Assembly: GCA_937901185.1 (NCBI GenBank) | Contig: CALCHR010000227.1 | Location: forward strand, 1-6,429 | Direction: 5' to 3' | Origin: an uncultured Bacteroidales bacterium | GTDB taxonomy: Bacteria; Bacteroidota; Bacteroidia; Bacteroidales; Bacteroidaceae | DNA: 6,429 nt | Shown: piece by piece, positions 1 through 4,587 of the stretch | Position numbering within the stretch: the stretch's first letter is position 1 | Layout of the letters: each line of letters opens with the position of its first letter | The notes under the pieces: generated by a model | Told to the model about the DNA's origin: nothing | Seen by the model: only the letters and a program-made list of their open reading frames with translations | The model's database searches: none | Made by a program: the position numbers and the translations under genes

Positions 1-16
1 GGGAAGCCCTCGGCCA

Positions 17-988
17 TCAGGGGAGCGCCCTCTGCACCGATGCCGTGATGTACGCCGTGAGGTTGCGCACCTTGCGGGCGGCTGCGTAGTCGCGTATGGT
101 GGCCAGCTTGTCTAACTGACGTTCCCACCCACCAAGCCGCATCAGATAGCCCTCAACCCGTTCGATGTCCTTCACGTCCATGCCGAGCGAGTGGCGCATG
201 AAGTCACTCACTCGCTCATCAAGCCGGAGACGTTGTGCGAATAGGTCGCGTTCCTTGTCGGTGGTCGGTGGCTTGGGTGTGTCGCTCCGTCGCGGTTCTA
301 TCACTACGTGCGTGTAGGTCTTCCCCTTGCTCCGTGCTTCCAGCCGGTAGTCAAACGTCCATGGCGCTGACGCATCGAGTTCCTTCTTGGCGGCCTGGAG
401 CACTTTGCGCTCAAAATTGAAGGTCTTGTCATAACTCGCCGCTGTCGCGCCGAGTGCCGCCCGCAGCGTTGGGATGGCGTAGGCCGTCGGCTTCTTGCAC
501 TCGCTTACTAACAAGTACATCATTACGCTGTAAGTAGAATGCAGTCGGAGCATGGCGGGAAGGTTGACAAGGCGGTAGCCGCGCGAGAACTCAACGGCGG
601 CATACCAAAAAAGATTGTGGATGACGAAAGAGATTTCCGTCTGATGGCCTCGCTTGCGCAGCTCGGGCATGGCGATGATGTTCAGCTGATACTCCACCCC
701 ATCACGTTCATACGGAATAGTACGCTTTGCGAGATTGAAGGCTTTGCGAATGTGCTTGTAGTTGTTATCCCCTTCAGGTAAAAGGTAACGCGCTGGCATG
801 GTGACGCGAACGAGGTTGAGCGCGTGAGAGAGGTTGATGTCCTTCAGGTCGGCGTTGTAGAGTTTGATGACACTTTGCGCCTTTGCCAACACCCAGCCCA
901 TCAAACGCATCTCAAAGATGTTGTCTATCTGCCGCATCGACTCTACGATCAAGTAGGGTATGGTCGAGATGTTGTCGGTTGAAATCAT
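17..988 (-). CDS. Rep_3-family replication initiator protein
   Basis: Predicted plasmid-type initiator that would bind iterons and open the origin. The 323-residue product fits the Rep_3 family of two winged-helix domains. The first domain (about residues 1-130) begins near ISTIPYLIVES and includes MRLMGWVLAKAQS. The second (about 140-240) has the typical run LPAMLRLHSTYSVMMYLL, then a recognition-helix region (YAIPTLRAALGA), then NFERKVLQAAKKEL and a closing strand with the basic KGKTYTHVVIEPRR. The C-terminal 85 residues are charged and helical and look lineage-specific. The start overlaps the stop of the upstream ribbon-helix-helix gene by ATGA, so translation is probably coupled. It is the last gene of a four-gene minus-strand operon. 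No terminator is visible in the 16 bases left after the stop. Family assignment is confident; which DNA repeats it binds is inference. Confidence 0.9.
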   Translation of the reverse strand: MISTDNISTIPYLIVESMRQIDNIFEMRLMGWVLAKAQSVIKLYNADLKDINLSHALNLVRVTMPARYLLPEGDNNYKHIRKAFNLAKRTIPYERDGVEYQLNIIAMPELRKRGHQTEISFVIHNLFWYAAVEFSRGYRLVNLPAMLRLHSTYSVMMYLLVSECKKPTAYAIPTLRAALGATAASYDKTFNFERKVLQAAKKELDASAPWTFDYRLEARSKGKTYTHVVIEPRRSDTPKPPTTDKERDLFAQRLRLDERVSDFMRHSLGMDVKDIERVEGYLMRLGGWERQLDKLATIRDYAAARKVRNLTAYITASVQRALP

Positions 989-1233
989 AAATCAAAAGCA
1001 AGTTTGCAATCTTGCGTAACTATGTAAGGCGTGTTTCCTTCCATACTTACGCCAATGATTTTAGGTGCTTGTATTCCATGCTGGTGCATGGTAATTACGA
1101 AAGCGAGTGCGTCATTAATTAGCTGGTTGCGGTTAAGCTGCTGCATCTCGATGTATTCGAGTAGGTCGCGACGAATACGCACCGATACAAGCCGTGTGCC
1201 GATGTTGTCGCCGTTGATGGTTGTGTAAGCCAT
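985..1233 (-). CDS. Ribbon-helix-helix (CopG/Arc-like) DNA-binding protein
   Basis: An 82-residue protein with a ribbon-helix-helix pattern: a short strand RLVSVRI (residues 14-20), helix A RRDLLEYIEMQQL (21-33), a turn at NRN, and helix B QLINDALAFVITMHQ (37-51). Alternating basic and small residues on the strand are typical of base-reading RHH dimers. The 30-residue tail is unassigned. The gene overlaps rep by ATGA, the arrangement expected of a copy-number repressor co-transcribed with its initiator, as CopG is with RepB in other plasmids. RHH proteins usually bind short palindromes as paired dimers, so the TGTAnnTACA pairs at 1958-2002 and 2591-2634 are natural target candidates; that link is inference. 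It lies 15 bases after the preceding stop, beside a 12-base C tract. Confidence 0.75.
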   Translation of the reverse strand: MAYTTINGDNIGTRLVSVRIRRDLLEYIEMQQLNRNQLINDALAFVITMHQHGIQAPKIIGVSMEGNTPYIVTQDCKLAFDL

Positions 1234-1248
1234 AAATGTAAAGAAAAG

Positions 1249-1587
1249 TTAACGGGGGGGGGGGGTCATAGTCAAAATGTAGCGGTCGAGCCGGTCGGCG
1301 GCGCGCCTGATGTCAAGGGCGATAGGCTGGAGCGTCGATGCGTCGCCGAATTCGCCGTCGGCAAGTTCGTCGAGCCGCGTGTAGATGTTTATCAGCCGCA
1401 TGGTCATAAGTTCTATTTCGTGCGTGCGTTCGGAGATGAGCGCGCCTGAATGTCGGGCGCACCATTCCTCGGCATCTGATGGACGCGTGAACTTCATCCA
1501 GCAGTCGCCGTCCTTTACCCACCACAACTTATGCCCATCGGGGTCGGGCTGGATGAGCCGTCCATAGAAATAGTAACTCTTACCCAT
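1249..1587 (-). CDS. Hypothetical protein, 112 residues, ending in a poly-C tract
   Basis: I do not recognise this protein. The N-terminal half (residues 1-50) is rich in aromatics (SYYFYGRL, LWWVKDGDCWMKF) and looks like beta strands. The C-terminal half looks like two amphipathic helices: HEIELMTMRLINIYTRLDEL (about 56-75) and LQPIALDIRRAADRLDRYIL (about 86-105). No signal peptide or catalytic motif is visible. It starts two bases after the preceding stop, so it belongs to the replication operon. The last codons (TPPPR) are written by a run of 12 C on the coding strand, so strand slippage would change the C-terminus and move the stop past the start of the next gene. Its place suggests an accessory role in replication or its control, which is only a guess. 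Confidence 0.65.
   Translation of the reverse strand: MGKSYYFYGRLIQPDPDGHKLWWVKDGDCWMKFTRPSDAEEWCARHSGALISERTHEIELMTMRLINIYTRLDELADGEFGDASTLQPIALDIRRAADRLDRYILTMTPPPR
1254..1265. repeat. 12-base G homopolymer (C on the coding strand)
   Basis: Twelve consecutive G on the plus strand encode the last codons of the 112-residue gene. Runs this long are prone to slippage in cells and to error in sequencing. A change of one base would shift the stop from 1249 to inside the RHH gene and alter translational coupling. Confidence 0.9.
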
Positions 1588-1589
1588 GT

Positions 1590-1802
1590 TCAGAGATTCG
1601 GGGAAAAATCACATTTTCGCCCAGAGCTGCGCCAAAGCGTGCGCCATGGCTCTAACACCTCGGCAGCCTTGTATTGTCCGCCACCCATGATGAGGAACGC
1701 CCTTGCCTGATCCTCGGCAGCGTCAAGGTCTTTCGCTTTGATGTCCATCATGTAGGGAAGGGCGTCGCCTGCGGTGTAGAAAAAAATACGGTACTCTTTC
1801 AT
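1590..1802 (-). CDS. Hypothetical small protein, 70 residues
   Basis: This is the first gene after the 1940-1970 promoter and its long structured leader. The family is not recognised. Predicted pattern: strand EYRIFFYT, strand YMMDIKA, helix DLDAAEDQARAFLIM, strand QYKAAEVL, then a basic tail (WRSSGRKCDF). This resembles a small beta-beta-alpha-beta domain. The ATG at 1802 follows an A-rich stretch (aatcaatcaaca) with no Shine-Dalgarno sequence, as is normal for Bacteroidota. It is followed two bases after its stop by the 112-residue gene, which supports one transcript. It lacks a signal peptide or membrane segment, so it is probably cytoplasmic. Confidence 0.6.
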   Translation of the reverse strand: MKEYRIFFYTAGDALPYMMDIKAKDLDAAEDQARAFLIMGGGQYKAAEVLEPWRTLWRSSGRKCDFSPNL

Positions 1803-1934
1803 TTGTTGATTGATTTATGTAGTTTTGGGAATTTTCAAAGAAGACTCCGGTCAAGCCGGAGCCGGTTCTTGCCTGCATGGCCGCGCCGGTACGTTACAGC
1901 GTCGCTCCTCAGCGTTGCGCTGATATCCTACGGC
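1803..1934 (-). promoter_or_regulatory. Structured 5' leader of the replication operon
   Basis: If transcription begins about 6-7 bases after the -7 element at 1940-1947, the operon has a leader of about 130 bases. It holds two clean stem-loops: TCAGCG/CGCTGA with a 3-base loop at 1909-1923, and CTCCGG/CCGGAG with a 5-base loop at 1845-1861. Neither is followed by a real T tract, so they are not ordinary terminators. A short reading frame begins at the ATG in the middle of the leader (plus-strand cat at 1876-1878). It reads MQARTGSGLTGVF and runs out of frame past the first gene's start. Leaders like this could host antisense RNA or translational control of plasmid copy number; no direct evidence separates these options. 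Confidence 0.4.
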
Positions 1935-1939
1935 GAGGG

Positions 1940-1970
1940 CAAAGGTACGAAAAAAAATTGTAGCTACAAA
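1940..1970 (-). promoter_or_regulatory. Bacteroidota-type promoter of the replication operon
   Basis: On the minus strand, TTTG (1970-1967) is followed after 19 bases by TACCTTTG (1947-1940). This matches the known Bacteroidota primary sigma consensus TTTG-N19-21-TAnnTTTG. Transcription would start near 1933 and read the 70-residue gene, the 112-residue gene, the RHH gene and rep. The -33 box overlaps the proximal TGTAGCTACA palindrome, so a bound repressor would block it. Confidence 0.75.
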
Positions 1971-2002
1971 TTTTTTCGGAACTTTTTTCATTTGTAGCTA
2001 CA
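1958..2002. promoter_or_regulatory. Paired TGTAGCTACA operator palindromes
   Basis: Two perfect palindromes lie at 1959-1968 (12 bp when extended to 1958-1969) and 1993-2002, with identical 10-bp cores and 34 bp from start to start. Both sit in A/T runs. The proximal copy overlaps the -33 box of the replication-operon promoter; the distal copy lies upstream of it, just after the DUF4406 stop. The layout suggests a dimeric repressor or a cooperatively bound pair. A spacing of 34 bp, about three helical turns, puts both on roughly the same face. Confidence 0.65.
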
Positions 2003-2008
2003 TTTTTT

Positions 2009-2383
2009 TCATTCGTCGAACAAATCACGGCTCGCTGCGCGATAACTCAAAGGCTCCGAGGCTTCGAAATAGAGCTGTTTGCCAACCGCCTTAGCAAAGG
2101 CAAATTCGGTGCGGGATCCAGGAGAGAGGTGCCAATCCTTCAAGAAATACACCGCCTCACAGCTCGCGATGTCCTGAAGGTCATAAAGTAGGGCTGCCGT
2201 GTAAAAAGGTACGTCAAGCTGACAAGCGTAGCCCCTAATGAAGCCTTGCGTATAATCATCAGTCGGGTTGACAACGTCAAAGCCAAGCGACTGGAGGTGG
2301 AGCTCCGCCTCATGGAACTTGTCACGCGTTTCTTCATCGATGGTATCACCGCCGATGCGACCTGATATGTAAATCCTAATCAT
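2009..2383 (-). CDS. DUF4406 / nucleoside 2-deoxyribosyltransferase-like protein
   Basis: The 124-residue protein fits the DUF4406 family, small Rossmann-like proteins related to nucleoside 2-deoxyribosyltransferases and often found in phages. Visible landmarks are IYISGRIGG at residues 4-12 (nucleotide-binding loop), a helix FHEAELHLQSLGF, DVVNP at 36-40, and DIASCEAVYFLKDW at 71-84. SPGSRTEFAFAKAVG (87-101) follows, with E93 where the catalytic glutamate of the related transferases would lie. The usual function of DUF4406 is unsettled, so activity on nucleosides is inference. The start overlaps the upstream 57-residue gene by ATGA. No terminator follows; the next transcription signals are the operators at 1993-2002. 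Confidence 0.8.
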   Translation of the reverse strand: MIRIYISGRIGGDTIDEETRDKFHEAELHLQSLGFDVVNPTDDYTQGFIRGYACQLDVPFYTAALLYDLQDIASCEAVYFLKDWHLSPGSRTEFAFAKAVGKQLYFEASEPLSYRAASRDLFDE

Positions 2384-2553
2384 CGCGCCACCATCCTTTC
2401 CTTGACCTGATAATCTGCGGCGAGCGAGCCGACGCGATACATTTGCAGAGCTGCGAGCCGCGCCGCGCTCTTACTGGAGACCGAACACAAAAGGCGACTA
2501 TACACCGCACCACGGGAACCGCGCCTTACCTCAATAACATCATACACTATCAT
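2380..2553 (-). CDS. Hypothetical small protein, 57 residues
   Basis: The family is not recognised. The frame is open upstream to an ATG at 2601, but that start lies inside the operator and -33 region, upstream of the expected transcript start near 2569. The ATG at 2553 (MIVYDVIEV) is therefore chosen, leaving a leader of roughly 16 bases. The pattern looks like strand IVYDVIEVRR, strand AVYSRLLCSV, helix KSAARLAALQMYR, strand YQVKERMVA, again beta-beta-alpha-beta and basic. It overlaps DUF4406 by ATGA, so the two are co-translated. As first gene behind a strongly operator-decorated promoter it may be a regulator, but nothing in the sequence proves that. Confidence 0.55.
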   Translation of the reverse strand: MIVYDVIEVRRGSRGAVYSRLLCSVSSKSAARLAALQMYRVGSLAADYQVKERMVAR

Positions 2554-2575
2554 AACATTGAATATTAGAACGATG

Positions 2576-2607
2576 CAAAGGTACAAAAAATGTATATACA
2601 ATCCAAA
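2576..2607 (-). promoter_or_regulatory. Bacteroidota-type promoter of the DUF4406 operon
   Basis: On the minus strand, TTTG (2607-2604) is followed after 20 bases by TACCTTTG (2583-2576), close to the Bacteroidota consensus. A start near 2569 leaves a very short leader before the ATG at 2553. One TGTATATACA palindrome (2591-2600) lies between the two boxes, where a bound protein would occlude RNA polymerase. Confidence 0.75.
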
Positions 2608-2634
2608 TATTTCAAGTTAAAAAATGTATATACA
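2591..2634. promoter_or_regulatory. Paired TGTATATACA operator palindromes
   Basis: Perfect 10-bp palindromes lie at 2591-2600 and 2625-2634, 34 bp from start to start, each preceded by an A run. One lies between -33 and -7, the other upstream of -33. The spacing is identical to that of the TGTAGCTACA pair at 1959/1993, while the two central bases differ (TA here, GC there). The distal copy shares its last base with the U tract of the late-operon terminator. Confidence 0.65.
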
Positions 2635-2660
2635 AAAAAAAAGGAGCGCCGCTGCGCCCC
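2634..2660 (-). terminator. Rho-independent terminator of the late operon
   Basis: Read on the minus strand: GGGGCGC (2660-2654), a 4-base loop AGCG, GCGCTCC (2649-2643), then nine T (2642-2634). It is a 7-bp stem with one G-T pair followed by a strong T tract, about 40 bases after the amidase stop. It would insulate the regulated promoter at 2576-2607 from late readthrough. Confidence 0.85.
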
Positions 2661-2702
2661 TGCTTACTAAAACCCAAATAACTTAGTTTAATATGTGATA
2701 GT

Positions 2703-3134
2703 TCAGCCCGGTGTTTTAGCTTGTGCGGATATTTTAGAATACTCTTTGCGTGCATCGAAGCAAGGGCAAGCCTTTCGGGCATAGTCGTTATGACCTGATA
2801 CGCTTGCGTGGTACATTTTGCAAAGGTTGAAGATGAGTTTTAGAAGCGCAGCCTTTTGCGCTGGCGTGCGAGTGTCGCAGGGCTTTCCCTCTTTGTCGAG
2901 CCCTCCGACGTACGCGACGCCGATGGAGTGTGCGTTGCGCCCGTAGCAGTGCGCCCCCGGTTGTGAGATGGGTCGCCCTCTCTCGACGGTGCCGTCGAGC
3001 CTGACGACGTAGTGGTACCCGATGTCTCTCCAGCCTTTTTCTTCCTGATGGAAGCAACGAATCTCACGAACTCCAATATCAGTTCCAGCACGGTTTGCAG
3101 TGCAATGTACAATGATTTCATTGATTATGCGCAT
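2703..3134 (-). CDS. N-acetylmuramoyl-L-alanine amidase (endolysin, Amidase_2 fold)
   Basis: A 143-residue zinc amidase that would cut the bond between muramic acid and L-alanine in peptidoglycan, serving host lysis or entry. Landmarks match T7 lysozyme-type amidases: IIVHCTA with H10 as a zinc ligand, GYHYVVRLDGTVERGRP (39-55) with Y40 in the catalytic tyrosine position, and GAHCYGRNAHSIGVAYVGG (60-78). SGHNDYARKACPCFDAR (113-129) follows, with H115 and C123 as the other zinc ligands and K121 in the position of the T7 catalytic lysine. It is a single catalytic domain with no wall-binding domain and no signal peptide, so it needs the holin-like neighbour or another route to the periplasm. The start at 3134 lies in the third copy of a 23-bp repeat. 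It is the last gene of the late operon. Confidence 0.93.
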   Translation of the reverse strand: MRIINEIIVHCTANRAGTDIGVREIRCFHQEEKGWRDIGYHYVVRLDGTVERGRPISQPGAHCYGRNAHSIGVAYVGGLDKEGKPCDTRTPAQKAALLKLIFNLCKMYHASVSGHNDYARKACPCFDARKEYSKISAQAKTPG

Positions 3135-3180
3135 TATTTGTCATAAGTTATGCGCATTTTTTGTCATGAATTATGCGCAT
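3127..3180. repeat. Three 23-bp tandem repeats with ATGCGCAT palindromes across the holin-amidase junction
   Basis: The palindrome ATGCGCAT occurs at 3127-3134, 3150-3157 and 3173-3180, exactly 23 bp apart, with similar spacers (TATTTGTCATAAGTT and TTTTTGTCATGAATT). The repeat covers the end of the holin-like gene and the amidase start. On the coding strand each copy supplies an ATGCGCATAA start like that of the amidase. The first two open frames of only 10 and 7 codons (MRIIHDKKCA, MRITYDK). The 23-bp period is also iteron-like, so a protein-binding role is possible. Confidence 0.7.
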
Positions 3181-3370
3181 TTTTTGTAAGCTGCTTGACG
3201 TAGGCTTCAAGCCCGAATATTGAACCGGCCAGCAAAAACGCCTGGGCGATGTACATCAGGACGCCTCCGGCTATTTCGTGGTCAATAATTACCTGAATGA
3301 AGGCAAGGGCGATGCTGGTCGTGATGAGCAGCATCGCCGCCCCGTAGCGAGTTACCTTGTAGCCGTCCAT
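3164..3370 (-). CDS. Holin-like small membrane protein
   Basis: A 68-residue protein with two hydrophobic segments, about residues 9-29 (YGAAMLLITTSIALAFIQVII) and 35-56 (GGVLMYIAQAFLLAGSIFGLEA). They are joined by a short DHEIA loop and followed by a charged tail VKQLTKNAHNS. Size, two predicted membrane helices and position directly before an endolysin fit a class II-type holin that would release the amidase through the inner membrane. No sequence family is recognised, so the call rests on topology and context. It starts 33 bases after the preceding stop. Its last codons fall inside the 23-bp repeat, whose copies repeat the TKNAHN coding sequence. Confidence 0.6.
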   Translation of the reverse strand: MDGYKVTRYGAAMLLITTSIALAFIQVIIDHEIAGGVLMYIAQAFLLAGSIFGLEAYVKQLTKNAHNS

Positions 3371-3403
3371 TGGCTAAGTGGTTCTTGAATTATGAAAGAT
3401 TTA

Positions 3404-4495
3404 TTAACCCTCATTCAAATAGCGGTCACTTTCTGCCAGCGAGCTGGAGAGCCAGCTGTCTATGGCGTCGTGGATGTTCAGTCCTTGCACCGCGCTGCGG
3501 TCTGCCACTTTGCGCTGGTACTCCGTAGCGATGAGCTTGGAGGTGGAGCGCAGCCACTTGCCCGCATGCAGTTCGCTGCGGATAGCGCCGGCCGCGTAGA
3601 CTTCATCCTCCATGCCCAGATAGAATCCGCCGAATCCCACTGCGTCGATGTAGTTGCGCGTCATGGTGTACGTCTCGTCCTCTGCGGTGATGGTGTAGAG
3701 TTCCTGGTCCTCCAGTTGCCGCAGGATTTCGGGAGAGCTTTTTGTGTAGTCGAACGCCCCGGCAAGGTTGTTAGCTACAAAGTAGCCGACACCGGCTTGC
3801 GGATTGAGGTTTTTATACGTGAAGTCCTTTTCCTCCTTGACCACCAAACGCACCACCTTGACGATGGGTTTTTTTACAGTCCGGTTCAGCGTGAAGTTAT
3901 CATCTTCATCGTATCCGGAATTAGTATAGACGATGTTGCCACCACCAACAAGAATCCAGGTAAGCTGCGAACCTGGGCGCAACCCCATGAACTCCCAAAG
4001 CCATTCAGCGGTAGTCATGCCGGTGACGTCAATGGGGCCACACTCATACATCATTTTCAGCAAGCCATCATCGCCGTCGTCTTCGTCAAAAAACGGCATG
4101 TACTCATTGTTGTACGGCAGAGTACCTTGCGATATAATTACCTCGTTTGGAAGGCATCCGCTCACGCCCTTCGGAAGGAATGCGTTTTCGCAGTCCGGCA
4201 GAGTCTTCTGCAAGTCCTCTTTCGCTTTCGCCATCAGACTTTTAGCATTCAACTTGCGGAAATGATTGATGGATTTCGCGCCGTAGGGAACTGTTTCAAA
4301 GCTGTGGTCGATGATACCTTTCAATCCTTCGACCATGCCGGCCATGGTGGCCGTCACAACGCGTGCTGCAATCTGTCCCCGGGTTTTCGGGTTCTTGATA
4401 TTGTAAACGCGCTGCCGCTGCACGTTGTTCCGCTGCAAAACAACGTTGCCGAGCTTTTTGCGGCCATTGCTGATAAGTCCTAAGTCTTTTGCCAT
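3404..4495 (-). CDS. DUF6266-like protein, larger paralog (candidate structural protein)
   Basis: A 363-residue protein paralogous along most of its length to the gene at 4588-5508. The conserved basic N-terminus runs LGLISNGRKKLGNVVLQRNN, VQRQRV, NPKTRGQ, then a helix and IDHSF, VPYGAKS (about residues 5-75). The rest is probably beta-rich: NEVIISQGTLP, GSQLTWILVGGG, and GKWLRSTSKL near the end. Its extra length comes mostly from acidic insertions in the middle (FFDEDDGDDG, GYDEDDNF). It ends in SLAESDRYLNEG, identical to the paralog. The order (G-K-G-VV-R signature, NP-T-Q, I-S-G-L strand, late S-T strand) resembles the Bacteroidota DUF6266 family, of unknown role. That similarity is from memory of the family pattern. 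With holin and amidase following, a virion or particle protein is plausible but unproven. Confidence 0.7.
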   Translation of the reverse strand: MAKDLGLISNGRKKLGNVVLQRNNVQRQRVYNIKNPKTRGQIAARVVTATMAGMVEGLKGIIDHSFETVPYGAKSINHFRKLNAKSLMAKAKEDLQKTLPDCENAFLPKGVSGCLPNEVIISQGTLPYNNEYMPFFDEDDGDDGLLKMMYECGPIDVTGMTTAEWLWEFMGLRPGSQLTWILVGGGNIVYTNSGYDEDDNFTLNRTVKKPIVKVVRLVVKEEKDFTYKNLNPQAGVGYFVANNLAGAFDYTKSSPEILRQLEDQELYTITAEDETYTMTRNYIDAVGFGGFYLGMEDEVYAAGAIRSELHAGKWLRSTSKLIATEYQRKVADRSAVQGLNIHDAIDSWLSSSLAESDRYLNEG

Positions 4496-4527
4496 AGTGT
4501 TGAATTTTTAAACGGTTTCAGCACTTT

Positions 4528-4560
4528 GGCCGGCGAGATCTTTGCAGGATCGCGCCGACC
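4528..4560 (-). promoter_or_regulatory. Strong intergenic hairpin between the two paralogs
   Basis: Minus strand: GGTCGGCGCGATC, loop CTGCAAA, GATCTCGCCGGCC. This is a 13-position stem with one C/T mismatch and one G-T pair. No T tract follows, so it is not a standard terminator. Lying between the stop at 4588 and the start at 4495, it could cause partial termination, protect or process the mRNA, and thereby set the ratio of the two paralogous proteins. Confidence 0.6.
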
Positions 4561-4587
4561 TTTGTGCATAATTATCAATCAACAAAA

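Noticed and set aside
1845..1861. Leader stem-loop as a rho-independent terminator
   Set aside because: It is followed by TCTTCTTTG on the minus strand, not a continuous T tract, and stands between a good promoter and its genes.
2554..2601. Upstream start giving the 57-residue protein a hydrophobic N-terminal segment
   Set aside because: The extra codons lie within the -7, operator and -33 region, so they would precede the transcript start.
3127..3180. A CRISPR array
   Set aside because: Only three 8-bp identical cores with near-identical 15-bp spacers; this is a tandem repeat, and no cas gene is present.
3772..3784. TTAGCTACAAAG, similar to the TGTAGCTACA operator
   Set aside because: It lies inside a coding sequence, lacks the left half-site and has no promoter nearby.
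3392..4483. A 363-codon plus-strand frame opposite the larger paralog
   Set aside because: It is the mirror of a minus-strand gene with a clear paralog, and it has no promoter or recognisable domain.
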